A stretch of DNA of 64,000 nucleotides, from NCBI GenBank assembly GCA_020746105.1, contig CM036632.1, positions 8,292,001 to 8,356,000 of the forward strand. The letters run 5' to 3'. Numbering within the stretch: position 1 is the stretch's first letter; each line of letters starts with the position of its first letter. The notes beneath the pieces were generated by a model that was given only the letters and a program-made list of their open reading frames with translations, did not search any database and had not been told where the DNA came from. Made by a program: the position numbers and the translations under genes. Positions 41,901 through 56,900 of the stretch are shown here, in pieces. The stretch comes from Trogon surrucura (taxonomy: Eukaryota; Chordata; Aves; Trogoniformes; Trogonidae).

Positions 41901-44900
41901 GAGCTGCAAAAAGTACCTCTTTTGTAGATGAAGTTTCAAGACAACTTAAGTGATGTTTGTTCAGCTTTTCATTCCATTCCATTGTATTAAGTATATGAGA
42001 GACGCAAGATTATGTTCCATTCTGCTGTCTAAAATATTTTCCTGATACCTAGTGCACAGCCGCTAATCATCAGTGGAAGATGAGGAAGAGAAAAAAATTT
42101 TCCATAGCACTATTCTTTTCCTTTTGCACAGTGTGGGGACAGAATTAAGCCATATTTAACTTTGCAGTTCTTCTGGGCTTTACATAGTGTCTGTGAGCCA
42201 TAACATAGATAATACTAGTTGTGCTATTTTCTGTATAAACACTGAACAAGAAATGGGGCAGTATTATTTACCAGAACCTTGTTATAGCCTAAGTTTTCAG
42301 AGAAAATATTTTTTTGAAAATGCATTTGTGCTACAGGCTTTGTGTAATTCCTTTTAAATATTCATATTGATTAAGGTATTCTGTTTGATTGTCACGTGTT
42401 GTTTTACTTACCTGTACAAAAGGTATCGGAGCTGATCATTCCAACAATGGAAACCGCCAGACAAATGTTTTTTCTTAAAACGTATGTGGAGCATGATATC
42501 CCTTTGCTTTTTGTGGGTCCCACTGGCACTGGAAAATCAGCTATAACAAACAATTTTCTACTGCAACTTCCAAAGCAAAAATACATCCCAAGCTTCATCA
42601 ACTTCTCTGCAAGAACCTCTGCTAACCAAACCCAGGATATTATTATGTCCAAGCTGGACAGAAGAAGAAAAGGATTATTTGGACCCCCTTTGGGGAAAAA
42701 AGCTATAATATTTGTGGGTAAGACGGGTTTTTTCAGTGTTTTTATATCATTTTAATTCTGGCTTTAAGTGAAGGAAGCGATTCACTGAGACTAGTAATTT
42801 TGAATTTGTCTCACAGCTCCTTGGCTTTATTCAGGCATCCAAATAAGGATTAGCACTGCCCCCTGCTGAAAGGTTTGTAACTGTTCAAGCGGTGGTTGTC
42901 TTCACAATAGTTTGTAGTGTTGCAGTGCGACAGGAAATAAAACAATCACCAACCACACTAGGTTAAACGATCAACTCTAAGTATGCCTGCAAAGTGCAAC
43001 GTCATTTGATCTGGGTTAGTTTAATGAGGAGCAAGAATAAGAAGACACAGCTTTTTTCTACCTCTACTTCAGTTATTTGAGCTTCTTAACTATGAAATAA
43101 AACTGTAATTCCTAAGTGCTGAGGTTTCTCTATTCCATGCCTGTGTTCTCCACAGATGACCTGAACATGCCTGCAAAGGAAGTGTATGGAGCTCAGCCAC
43201 CTATTGAGCTTCTCCGACAATGGATTGATCACGGTCACTGGTATGACAAGAAAGATACATCCAAGATTAATATTGTAGATATGCAGCTTGTTTCGGCTAT
43301 GGGTCCACCTGGGGGAGGCAGGAATGATATTACAGGTAGGAAGTACATTACTATGGCAAGCAGTTATCTAGCTGGCTGAGTTTAAAAGGCGGGTTCAGTT
43401 TTGCTGATGATCAGTTCTACGTTTATCCATTACTTGTAAAGCTGCAGCTACGTTCACTGGAAGGGCCATTCCAAATAGAGTGTGTGCTCAAGGTCAAATC
43501 TTCGCCTTTTGCAAGGGGAGTTTAATCGACATTAGGAACAATGTTTTTAATGTTAATTTAACTATGAATGGTGAAAATCATTCTAAAATTAGATAATTGG
43601 GCACCTTTTTCCATTTTCTGTTCTTTGGAAAAGGCAGGAAATACATCCACTCGCCAAGTCTTTCTGGCAGTTCTCTTCTGAAACTGTATCTCCTGCTGCT
43701 AAGACAGGCTGCCTGCGTTTACTTACAAGCATGTTGCTTGGAAAGTCCATGGTTCCTGTCATATCACCGTAAGGGAGACTGTATTTTGTAATGAAAAATA
43801 TGATAGTATAATCCTAATATAACTACGGCTACTCCATTAGAGGACACTTTATGCTATTTTGTTTCATATAAACAGTCTAATACATATATGTGCTCTGAGG
43901 AGGCTTTATTAAAATATCCATTCTGATACAGCTAAACTTGTAAAATTTACTAGTGTATAGACTGCATTTTTTAGATGAAAGGTAACAAGACGGTTGATTT
44001 TGTGAAGCTTTACAATGTCATATCACAATCAACAGGGCTCACATGAGCTGAAATTTAAATCTGGGTAATAGTGGCCTTGTCGTAATGGAGATTCATTTTT
44101 TTTCATATTAAAACCAGTCACTCTAAGTGAAATGCTGACATAAGATCTGAACCACTTTATATTTCTTTTGCATCACTGCTAGGGCAGATATTTGCTGAAA
44201 ACAAAATCATGGAGCTGGAGCCAGATTCAAATATTATTGTTTGAGTGACAGTCGGTCCTAGAATATACTAGCTGAAACGAGGAACGGTGTGTGGACATTC
44301 CTAAATCTTTTGGTGTCTTTTTGTGTATATTCCAGGACGCTTCACCCGGCACTTGAATATTGTATCAATCCATTCTTTTGACGATCACGTATTAACCAAG
44401 ATTTTTACTGCAGTTGCTGATTGGCACTTCAGCAAAGGCTTTGAGCCTGTGTTTATAAGGTAACATGATATATTTCCTGTAACACCTCTGTCTTCCTTTC
44501 TCCCGTGGTTTATCTGCAGAAGGTAAAATTGTATCTCTTTTTCTTCCTAAGGCTGGGTAAGGTAATGGTCCAGGCGACTATGGTGATTTATAAAATGGCG
44601 GTTGAGAATTTTCTACCAACTCCGTCAAAATCCCACTATGTTTTTAATCTACGAGATTTTTCCAGGGTTATTAAAGGAGTACTGCTCTGTCCACACACTC
44701 ATTTGCAAGTAAGTTCTAATTTAATTAACTTGCTGTAAGAAAGAGCAATGGCAAAAGTAAATTATTTTTATGGTATCAGTAAGAAAACATCTCAAAATAC
44801 ATGAACTGTGATTTCACCAGATTTGCAAGGTTTAAGATCAGGATAATCCCTGAAGACATTGCTATGTATTTTGTCTCTGTCTCAGAAGGAGACAGCTGTC

Positions 44901-47900
44901 ATTTTTGTTAGCATTCTTTACTTGTATTACAGTTGGGCCCAGAGGGCCAAGGCCCATCTGTTAAGGCCTATACATCAAGTCAGACAGTCCTTTCTCTTAA
45001 ATTTGCAAACTAAATATACAAAAGAAACAAACATGGGAGAAGACTCAGCATCTCCTCTGCTAATGGTAAGCTCATCAGGGAACAGGACTGAATAATTTAG
45101 CCCCAGTTTTGCCTGTTGTCACAAACTACAAATGAATACTGATGAGTGTGATTTTTCATTCGTATGCTTTTTTTATCTGTTTTTGTTAAAATATCAGGTT
45201 AAAGGAGTATTAGAAATTTTATTTTTGTTTGGGGAGTGTTTTTGGCTCAAGCAGAACCAAACAACTACAAGCTATTCAGGAGAGATCTTAGCCAGGAATA
45301 GGTTTTGGGCAGGGCTTGAGTTAGAGCCCATGAGACATATCTTTGAAAGATTTATTCTTTAATTTTTGTTGGAAGTGTGGGGAGATTTGATACAGTAGAG
45401 GAAAAAGCTTTGACATCAGAGTCCCAGTTTGTATTGGCAGGAAGGGCAAGATGGTAAGTCATAAGGAAGCCAGTGAAGTCAGCAGAAGCTGAGCCCTGTG
45501 CTAAATGGCTTGGAACTGAAAGATTCCCACAGAGTTTGGTACGAGATATGGCAGGTCCAGATGGACATTTCTATCCTTTTCTATTTAAACAAATCCTGCC
45601 TGAGCTATATTTACCTGTTTTCTTGTATTTACATCTTCAGGATGAAGATAAACTGATCAGACTCTGGATTCATGAGGTTTACCGAGTTTTCTATGATCGT
45701 TTAGTTGATGATGAGGACAGGAAGGTGTTCTTTGAGATGGTACAAGAGACAACATCCAATGTCTTCAAGCAGAGCTTTGATAAGGTATATTTGGGTAATG
45801 TGCTGGGATCAAGAATGAGGCTGCTGGATTTTCAGAAGTACTTAGATGTTGAGATTATATTAGTATTGGACAAATTTTGAATTACTTTGATCAATGCATT
45901 TAAAAACTGTGGATGATCATCTATTCACTATCTAGTACTATACATATTCTTAGAAAAGTTAATACAAATTACTTCATATCAGAATGATTCCTAACTTCAA
46001 AAGAATCTGTGTTGGCACAGAGGACTTTCTGGAATAAGTGTCTTCCACAGTATTTATCTGGGATTTTGCTTAAATTAATATTTGGATGAGCCAATGTGAG
46101 TAGTGGGTAGTTTTATGAGAAAGTCTTTTGGGAACTGGTCTTATACCTGACAGCAAAACATCTCTGACGTACGCATATGTGGAAACTTGCATGCCAACCT
46201 ACAGCATATTCCCCATTTAGATGTGATTTTGTGTTGGGTTTTTTTTATCCTGACTAAGGTAATAACTAGAATAGCTAGAAAACAGTGCTTCCCATGGTAT
46301 TATTACTATGTAGCTAAGAATGACTATGACTTTAAGGAAAATAATTCTCTACTTTTCTCTAGGTGCTGAGTCATCTCTCACCTACTGGAGAAATCTCTGA
46401 TGATAATATTCGCAGCCTGTTCTTTGGAGACTATTTGAAGCCGGACAGTAATGTAAAAGTGTATGATGAAATCACAGACTTAGAGCAACTGACAGCTGTG
46501 ATGGAATACTACCTTGAGGAATACAACAATATGAGCAAAGCACCAATGTCCCTAGTCATGTTCAAGTTTGCTATTGAGCATATCTCAAGGATATGTAGGG
46601 TATTGAAGCAGGATAACGGACACCTGTTGTTGGTGGGGGTTGGTGGGAGTGGTCGACAAAGTGCTACCAAGCTCGCCACCTACATGAATAACTTTGAACT
46701 CTTTCAAATTGAAATTATGAAGTCCTATGGAGTCAGTGAATGGAAAGAAGATGTTAAACGAGTCATGCTGAAAGCAGGTGTTGGTAACAAGAACGTGTCC
46801 TTTTTGTTCTGTGATAATCAAATAAAGGATGAAGTGTTTGTAGAAGATGTCAACATGCTTTTGAATACTGGTGATGTGCCTAATATATTTGCAGCAGATG
46901 AGAAAGCTGAAATTGTTGAAAAAATGCAAGGAGCAGCAAGGACTGAAAACAAGAAAGTTGAAGCCACCCCCCTTGCTATGTACAATTTCTTTATTGAAAG
47001 AGTGAAGAAAAATTTGCATATTGTCTTAGGTCTGTATAGAGTGTGTTACTTCTCAGAATGTTTTTTCTTTTACTTAGTTTTTTCTACTTCCTAACTGCAG
47101 ACAAACAGGCGACAATCATGATTTTTTAAATTTTATTTTTTCCTAGCCATGAGTCCTATTGGAGATGCATTTCGGAATCGGTTACGGATGTTCCCTTCAC
47201 TGATAAACTGCTGCACCATTGATTGGTTCCAAACCTGGCCAACAGATGCTTTGGAAATGGTTGCTAACAAGTTTTTGGAGGATGTTGAACTCGAAGATCG
47301 CATTAGAAAAGAGTATGGGTTTGTCTGTGAAGAAACACATGAAACGCAAATATTTGTTCCCCTTCCCCTTGCACCACCAACATACTTGATCAGGAAACTG
47401 TCCTTATTAATGGACAAAGCTAAGCTAACTCTGGGATTTCAGTGACAGTCAAAGATACCTAGTTATATGTATCTGATATTTCTGAAAATCAGGCCACTCT
47501 TTCTTAGAAAAGTGTCTAAAATTTATAATGGAGAAGTAACAGTTTGGCCTTTACTAACCGATATAATTTTATAAGCTTAGAGTTATTTCCTCATGATTAA
47601 GATAAAGAGAGATTGTATTTTCATAGTAACGTGGAAAAATTTTCTCTAGGGTTGTGTCAATGTGCAAGTATTTCCAAGAAAGTGTGAGAGAGCTCTCGAT
47701 CAGCTATTATGCTACACTGCGAAGACACAACTATGTCACACCAACTTCATACCTAGAATTAGTTCTTACCTTTAAGACTCTGCTCAATAGCAAGAGGCAA
47801 GAAGTTGACATGATGAGAAGTCGTTATCTTATGGGACTTAAAAAACTTGACTTTGCATCTTTACAAGTGAGTTTCATATGAAAGCACTGAATATGTGCTA

Positions 47901-50900
47901 CGTGCATACTTTAGCATGGAGACTGTATAAGCTGATTAAAACCTGTAAAAATAAAGTGTATTAAATTCCCTCTTCACTATATTTATGATGTTGTTGCTAA
48001 TTTTCTATAGAAAGTCAGCAACAAAAGTTAGATTATCGTGCAGTCATTTTAAGAAATTGTGGTGTGTAAATTCATATTATAATACTCAATAAAAGATTAT
48101 TTGGGGTTCCATAAACCAAAACTGTCTAAGGAGGAAAATACAATTAATCAATTTATTTCGCGTTATCGGAATTAAGTGGATCATAAAAAAGCAAGAATAT
48201 TGCGTGGATGATAAATCCTTTTAAAAAACTATTCAGTTCAATAAAACAGCTCTTAGTAAAACCAGGGTAGAGAACTATTTTAATAATTATTTAGATCAAA
48301 TGTCTGGTTTTAGATTGTATTAATATAATGTCTTCTGATCTTTCTTCCTAAGATATGAAGATGTGAAACGCGTGCAATGTTCACACAGATTTCCTCCTGA
48401 TTTCCTGTTATGTTCCTCAGGTTGCAGAGATGCAGAAAGAACTGACTGCCCTTCAGCCCGAACTAATTCAAACTTCTGCTGAAACAGACAAAATGATGAT
48501 CCGGATTGAAAAGGAAACAGCTGAAGTAGATGCAAAGAAGGAGCTAGTGTCAGCAGATGAAACAGAGGCGAATGAAGCAGCAGCTGTTGCTCAGGCTATT
48601 AAGGTAGTGCACAAGGGCTTGAGCCTGGAGCAGTAGGTTCCAAGTCTTTCCAAGTAAATGGAAGTTGTGATGATGTGTTAATGGCATGATCCAGGCTTTT
48701 ACAGGAACAAAGTTGCAAGAGATGATGAATGACATGTTCCTAGTATAAACAAGGTAATTTTTGGCTGTTTAGACTATGACTGGATCTCACAGTCCTGCAC
48801 AGCTTCTCTTTCCAGCTCACACCCTGAAAGCTGTACAGCTCTTATTTCTGTCCTGATACATTCTTCTCCTCAACAGATTCAGTGATGACGTTATACTGTT
48901 TCCAGGAGCAAAGATAGTTCATTTAGAGTTAGCTGAGGTAGTTTGGTGTGGCGCTGCATGGAGCCCTACTAGGCATGACTTAAGAGATACTACCATAGCC
49001 AGATGTCTGTAGCACAGCATTTCCTGGCAAAAGCTTCAGGATTCCTCAATTATTTTCTTTTGTAACTAGCTGGAAATATCAGTGGTAGATAAAGTAGATA
49101 ATTACTGAGGTCTGTGTACATGATAAAGAATTTAAGCTACACAGTACATATTTTTTAGCTAATCAGCGCTGTAAGATTTAACTAAGAACGACTGTATCTG
49201 ACCTGTATTTTAATTCTCCATGTCAGACCAGAGAGTTTTTGATCTTGAAAGGTTGTCTGGCTTTTCCAGCTATTGGTTCAGCTTACAGAAGTTACTGATT
49301 TCTCTGCAAACCTTCCCTGTTTAAACTGCGCAAACGAATTTTGAAAGTAGTTCTCCCCAAGAAACAATGTTGTGAAGAGTCTTTTTGTTAGGTACTTAGA
49401 CGCAGAGAAAGTTCTCTGAGGCTCTGCTGTAGTGGGGTCAGGCTGCAGACCTGGTGTTGTATGAAGAGTTACAGGCTTCTGCCCCATGTCTTAACAGGAT
49501 GAATGTGAAGGAGACCTCGCCGAGGCCATGCCAGCTTTGGAGGCAGCGCTTGCAGCTCTCGATACCTTGAATCCGTCAGACATCTCTCTTGTGAAATCCA
49601 TGCAGAATCCACCTGGTCCTGTTAAGCTCGTCATGGAGAGTATCTGTGTCATGAAGGGAACTAAACCAGAGAGAAAGCCCGATCCAGGCGGCAGTGGTAA
49701 TGCTGTGGTATTTGTGTCCCTGCCCTAGGAATGCTGGGTTGTACCCCTGAAGTGCTGCAATGCAGCCCTGTGCATTAGGAGCGCATTTTGCCAGCAGTGA
49801 CTTCTAACTACCTTGATGAGCTAGGAGCTGCTTTTGCCATTGTAACGTACTGCCCTTGCTTGACACTGTTGTACAAGCTTTGTAAATATGATCCCAGTCA
49901 CCAGCACAAAGTAATCTCTTCAACTTGCTTTAACCCGATCTTGAGATTTGCATTTCCTTGAAGAACTCCAGGAGCTGGAGGTGTGCTGTGCACCATGTGC
50001 CTGTATTTTCCCCTCTAATCCCTGCTACCAAACTTTCATTTATGCTGGGAGACAGAATTCTAGCTATACCTCTGCCATAGGTAATTATTCTAACAAGCTC
50101 TTTCTGTGTGGATTATGTTGTTATTGCAGGATTGCACAGGATATGTGAGGTAGGAGAGGAGAGACCTTTTTCTTTTACTTTTCTACCTTATGTCCCCACA
50201 GTTTAACCCTTCATAACTGAAAATTAGAATTCTATAAATACCTTTTGTCCAAAACTGTGTTATAGTTTCACATAGTTATTGGGAAGCAAATGTCACTCCA
50301 GTCTTCAAAAAGGGCAAGAAGGAGGACCCGGGAAACTATAGACCGGTCAGCCTCACCTCCATCCCTGGGAAAGTGATGGAACGACTTATCCTTGGTGCCA
50401 TCTCAAGGCATATCAGGGATAAGAGGGTCATTAGAGACAGTCAACATGGCTTCACCAAAGGGAAGTCGTGCTTGACTAACCTCATAGCCTTTTATGAGGA
50501 TATAACAAGGTGGATAGATGATGGCAGAGCAGTGGATGTGGTCTACCTTGACTTCAGTAAAGCATTTGACACAGTCTCCCACAGCATCCTTGCTGCTAAA
50601 CTGAGGAAGTGTGGTCTAGACTCTCAGGTAGTGAGGTGGACTGTGAACTGGCTGAGGGAAAGAAGCCAAAGAGTCGTGGTCAATGGGGCGGAGTCTGGTT
50701 GGAGACCTGTATCCAGTGGAGTCCCTCAAGGGTCGGTACTGGGACCAGTATTATTCAATATATTCATCGATGACTTGGATGAGGGACTAGAGAGTACTAT
50801 CAGCAAGTTTGCTGATGACACCAAGCTGGGAGGAGTGGCTGACACACCAGAAGGCTGTGCTGCCATCCAGCGAGACCTGGACAGGCTGGAGCGTTGGGCG

Positions 50901-53900
50901 GGGAAAAATTTAATGAAATATAACAAGGGTAAATGTAGGGTCTTGCATCTGGGTAGGAACAACCCCAGGTTCCAGTATAAGTTGGGGAATGACTTATTAG
51001 AGAGTAGTGTAGGGGAAAGGGACCTGGGAGTCTTGGTGGACAGCAGGATGACCGTGAGCCAGCACTGTGCCCTTGTGGCCAGGAAGGCCAATGGCATCCT
51101 GGGGTGTATTAGAAGGGGGGTGGTTAGTAGGTCGAGAGAGGTCCTCCTGCCCCTCTACTCTGCCCTGGTGAGACCCCATCTGGAATATTGTGTCCAGTTC
51201 TGGGCCCCTCAGTTTAAGAAAGACAGGGAACTGCTGGAGAGAGTCTAGCACAGGGCAACTAGGATGATTAAGGGAGTGGAGCATCTCCCTTATGAGAAAA
51301 GACTGAGGGAGCTGGGGCTCTTTAGTTTGGAGAAGAGGAGGCTGAGGGGTGACCTCATTAATGTTTACAAATATATCAAGGGTGAGTGTCACGAGGATGG
51401 AGCCAGGCTCTTCTCGGTGACAACCACTGATAGGACAAGGGGTAATGGGCTGAAACTGGAACATAAGAGGTTCCGCTTAAACTCGAGAAGAAACTTCTTC
51501 TCAGTGAGGGTGACAGAGCCCTGGAACAGGCTGCCCAGAGAGGCTGTGGAGTCTCCTTCTCTGGAGACATTCAAGACCTGCCTGGACACGTTCCTGTGTG
51601 GCATAGTCTAGGCATTCCTGCTCTGGCAGGGGGATTGGACTTGATGATCTTTCAAGGTCCCTTCCAATCCCCAACATTCTATGATTCTATGATTCTATGA
51701 TTCTATGATTTCTCTAATGAGCTATGCTAAGAAAGACCGTATAGTAATTTGTTTCCCTTATTTTGCTTAGTTGTTTTAGAATTAATATGTAATTAATAAA
51801 TATGACAAAGGTCAGTGATGCTGATGATTCTGTCCTAATTTCTTTAGGTAATGATTTTCCCAAACTATTTAACAGTGGTTGCGTAGTAAAATTCTGTTGC
51901 AAAATCATTGACATTAATCCTTCATGTTATTTTTCAAGGTTTTATTTTTCACTTTGAGCATACATTTTTGTAAGCTTAAATTTAGTATTATTTGTGATAT
52001 AGGTAAAATGATAGAAGACTACTGGGGACCATCTAGAAAAATTCTTGGCGATCTGAAATTCCTTGAGAGTTTAAAGACATATGACAAGGATAACATTCCT
52101 CCTGCTGTAATGAAGAAAATTAGAGAGAAGTTTGTTGATCATCCAGACTTCCAGCCAGCTCTCATAAAAAATGTCTCATCTGCCTGTGAAGGACTATGCA
52201 AATGGGTGCGAGCCATGGAGGTATATGACCGCGTTATAAAAGTGGTTGCCCCAAAGCGCGAACGTTTGAAAGACGCAGAAGAATTACTGGACGTTCAAAT
52301 GCAGAAGCTAAAAATGAAGCAAGGAGAACTTAAGGAGGTGGTTGATCGCCTCCAAGCTTTGAACGATGAGCTTGACAAAATGAACAACCGGAAGAAAGAA
52401 TTAGAAGATAATATTGAACTCTGTTCGCAAAAGCTCGTGAGAGCTGAACAGCTGATTAGTGGTCTCGGTGGAGAGAAAGATAGGTGGACAGAAGCTGCAC
52501 GACTATTAGGAATTAGGTACATAGACCTTATAGGAGATGTGTTGTTATCATCAGGAACTGTGGCTTATTTGGGAGCCTTTACTGTTGATTACCGCCTAAA
52601 ATGTCAAATGCAATGGCAGGTCCTGTGCAATGAAAAGAACATACCATGCTCCAGCGATTTTAGCTTAAGTAATACTTTAGGGGATCCAGTCAAAATCCGT
52701 GCATGGCAGATCGCTGGATTGCCAGTTGATTCTTTTTCTGTTGACAATGGCATAATTGTTTCCAATTCAAGAAGATGGGCTTTAATGATAGATCCTCAAA
52801 GGCAAGCTAACAAGTGGGTAAAAAATATGGAGAAAAATAACAGGCTGTCAGTTATCAAATTATCTGACACACATTATGTGAGGACATTAGAAAATGCTAT
52901 TCAGCTTGGAACTCCAGTCCTGCTGGAAAATATTGGTGAAGAATTAGATGCTGTCATAGAACCCATTTTATTAAAGCTAACATTTAAACAACAAGGAGTA
53001 GAATACATGAAATTAGGGGAAAATATAATTGAATATTCAAGAGATTTCAGGTTTTACATAACAACTCGCTTAAGAAATCCTCATTATCTTCCTGAAGTGG
53101 CTGTGAAAGTTTGTCTGCTCAACTTCATGATTACGCCTTTGGGTCTTCAGGACCAGCTTCTTGGAATTGTAGCTGCAGAGGAGAAGCCTGAGCTAGAAGA
53201 AAAGAAAAATAAACTGATCATAGAAAGTGCAGCCAACAAGAAACAACTAAAGGAAATAGAAGATAAAATCCTGGAGGTTCTTTCCAGTTCAGAAGGAAAC
53301 ATCTTAGAAGATGAAACAGCAATTAATATTTTGTCTTCATCCAAAAAGTTATGTGAAGAGATCTCTGAAAAGCAAAAAATTTCCTCTGTAACTGAGATGG
53401 AAATAGATTCTACTCGAATGGGGTATAAGCCAGTTGCTATTCATTCAGCTATTGTCTTCTTCTGCATCTCTGATCTCGCAAACATTGAACCGATGTACCA
53501 GTATTCATTGACTTGGTTCATTAACTTGTATGTTCAATGTATTGCTAAAAGCAAGAAGAGTGAAGATCTAGAAGAAAGAATTAAAAATATAACTGACCAT
53601 TTCACAGTAAGCATCTATAATAATGTCTGTCGTTCACTGTTTGAAAAGGATAAGCTGTTATTCTCCTTCCTTCTGACAGTAGGCATTATGAAGGGAAAAG
53701 ACCAAATAGATGATGAGGTTTGGCGTTTCCTACTCACAGGAGGTGTTGCTCTTGATAACCCTCACCCCAATCCAGCTCCAGATTGGTTGTCTGACAAATC
53801 GTGGGCTGAGCTCGTACGTGCATCTAGTCTGACAAACCTCCAGGGACTAATGGAACACGTAAGAGAGAATTTTTCAAAGTGGAAAATAATATATGACTCT

Positions 53901-56900
53901 GCAAGACCCCATGAAGAAGCCTTCCCAGATACATGGAGCACACTGATGGGGTTAGATTGCATGGTTATTCTCAGATGTTTGAGACCTGACAAAATTATTC
54001 CGGCAGTACAGAAGTTCATAATGGAAAACATGGGAAGAACATTTATTGAACCACCTACTTTTGATCTTGGAAGAAGCTACAGTGATTCAAATTGTTGTGC
54101 TCCTTTGATTTTTATATTATCACCAGGCGCTGATCCTATGGCAGGTGAGATTGGTATTATAAAAACCTTTTTTTTTAATCTGGTTAAATGTCACTGATTG
54201 TCAGTGAGTATGAAATATAAACCCCTTCATATGATCTTTAAAGTGACAATTCAGCAATCGTGGAATATCAAGCATTTGCACCTGCCCATCTGTAAGCAAT
54301 GATAGTAAAATTGCTAGAGGGTGGAATGAATGTAGTGGTGCTGAAATGTCTCTGAGCAGCAATTTAAGGATCTAAAAGCTTGTAACATCGAGACCAGTTT
54401 GTAATTTATTCTTGCATTATGATTCTTTCAGTGGGTGGTTGGGACTTGCCCCAGTCGTTGTTGCAGCCCCTCCTCCAGAAAGTTTCCTCCCTCTCAGATA
54501 CTAATTAAGTGGTGTATCTGACCGCACATAAAAACACATCTGTTACATGTCCTGTAAAAAATAACTATCAAGATTATTTTTAAATCTGGTTTTCTGCCAG
54601 AAGAATTGTAATAAGGAGCCATACCATAAGGACATATTTCCAGGAGGTACTGGTTTTGATGGCAAAGCTGGAGGGTTATTTTTAACCAGATCTAAAGATC
54701 TGTTTTACAGCACAACCCCCATGAACAATTGTTCCCATGCAACAAGAGCAGAGAACTGTAGTGGAGGCTGGAACTGAGCACTCAGGGCTAAAGGAGAGGA
54801 CAAGTATTTAACCTGGCTAGATTTTACTGGTTTGGGTTTTTTTTGTGTTGGTTTTTGTTGTTTTGAATTTTATAATATTAATTTATGCATCTATATTTTA
54901 GCATATGCCTCAGAAACACAGGGATTGATACAGCAGGATTTGTTGACTTTTTCCCTTTTAATTACTTAATGATTACTTAAAATGATGTGTATAACATAGA
55001 TCTGTTTTCTAATAGACTTTGTCTTTGTTTGCATTTGTGAAACTTGCCTTCATAGGTTTGCTAAAATTTGCCAATGATGTTGGCATGGGAGGCATGGGCA
55101 CCCAAACTATTTCGCTTGGACAGGGCCAAGGCCCAATAGCAGCAAAAATGATTTATCAGGCTGTTACTGATGGCACCTGGGTGGTGTTACAAAACTGCCA
55201 TCTTGCAACTAGCTGGATGCCTGCTTTGGAAAAAATCTGTGAGGAAGTTATAGTGCCTGAGAACACCAATGATAAGTTCAGGTAGGAGTTTTAATATTTT
55301 GCTCTTTTTAATGGGAGTATTTTTTTTGTTTGCTGAAGACACTAATTAAAGAAAAATGAAACTTGTGTGATCAGCTAGGTATAACATATTGTTTATGTGC
55401 AGTGATAAGATGAAGATACCTGATTAAGGTGTCATCTTTTCTACCTGTCCAATATAATCTACTTTATGCCTGCATTTTAGAAAAAAAAGGAGATGTTAAC
55501 AAGTAGTAAAACTTAGTCTTATGTATTGAGGATTTGTCAGTCTTGACTTTTTTTGATAATGTGCTTTTAAAAATTCCTTTCAGGTTGTGGTTAACCAGTT
55601 ATCCGTCAGAAAAGTTTCCTGTTAGTATCCTCCAGGATGGCATTAAAATGACGAATGAGCCTCCAAAAGGCGTTAGAGTGAACCTTCTTCGATCATACCT
55701 TAATGACCCCATCTCTGACCCTGTGTTCTTCAGCAGTTGCCAGAAGCCAGAAATGTGGCAAAAACTGCTGTTTGGCCTTTGCTTTTTTCATGCTGTTGTG
55801 CAGGAAAGGAGAAACTTTGGCCCACTGGGTAAGGTTTAGATTATTTTGCAGGTTGTTTCAAAAAGATTCATAGTTTTGCAATGCATTACTGGACCCTCAC
55901 TGTAAAAAGGCAGTATTGTTGTTAGCAGTCTTACAAGAGTGCAATCTGTATTGCACAAAACATAATAAAGTTTAAAAGCTGTTCTTTGCAGAGATTCTTA
56001 TTCAGGCAAAGCTGCTCTTGAAGCTACTGGAAGTGTTACCCTGGAGGAGGACTAGAAAGTACCTGTTTTCCAAGTAAATATGTTATACAGCAGTTACAGT
56101 AAATTATAGATCACTAAGTTATTAATTTTTACGGAAGTTCTTATCATCGAATCCAGTTCCATTTTAAATTTTCGTAAGTAAAGATGTGTCTTCAATTCTG
56201 CTTTTGTTATTTATGTGTATACTTCATTTAGTCAAAGCTAGTGCTTATGTTTCTTGGTGTGAAACAAAATGACATAGCTGTGGTCTGATGTTCATAACAG
56301 CAATGAAAAGATACGTTTCGGTAAGATTTGTGCTTCAGCTTTTTCTGTGATCTTGGAATATTTAGAAAACTATATAGAATTTCTACATAAAATGTAGAAA
56401 TGTGTGGGATTATAGATTCCATTTTTACAACTATATAAAGCTTACGTTCTCCACTGGTGTCCATGAAGTTCTCAGCCTTCCATTCCAACTGAGTCTGTCT
56501 TTGCCGTAACAGGTTACTGTTACGAAGTGTTATATTTTGACTGTAAGCCACTGTCCGTATTTTAATAGGCAGCTGTTTAAGTAAATAATAGACTGCCAGT
56601 ATGAAGATATTTATTGTTTTAAAGTAAACATACGGGTTTTTAAGTGACAAAGAGATTATTTTCAAAAGCAACATCTACTGCTTAATGTGACCAGCTGTCT
56701 GATGGAAGAAGGATAGTTGCAGCAGTAGCTCTAGTTTTGGTTTGTGCTAGGGGTGCAGGTTTTCTGAATGATTCTCTTATCTGGAGTATGCTCCTGTGTG
56801 TTGTTTGGGGGTTTTTGTTTGTTTTTCTTGTACTGTTACTCTAAATATCATAATAAAAGAGCACTAATAGCTGGGCAGATTGATTAAAAACTAAAATCAA

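Noticed and set aside
44859-45095. 78-codon open frame in intron 44, considered as a hidden exon
   Set aside because: Exons 44 and 45 join in phase 0 to the exact family sequence, leaving no room for additional residues.
45473-45640. Upstream extension of the open frame before exon 45
   Set aside because: A clear ACATCTTCAG acceptor ends at 45640 and similarity to dynein begins exactly there. The extension is intronic.
46585-47019. 144-codon minus-strand open frame
   Set aside because: It lies wholly within DNAH3 exon 46 on the opposite strand. Low-information Phe/Cys/His-rich translation, a shadow of the real exon.
50726-51464. Minus-strand open frames of 123 and 155 codons
   Set aside because: They are antisense to the CR1 reverse-transcriptase frame and have no independent support.
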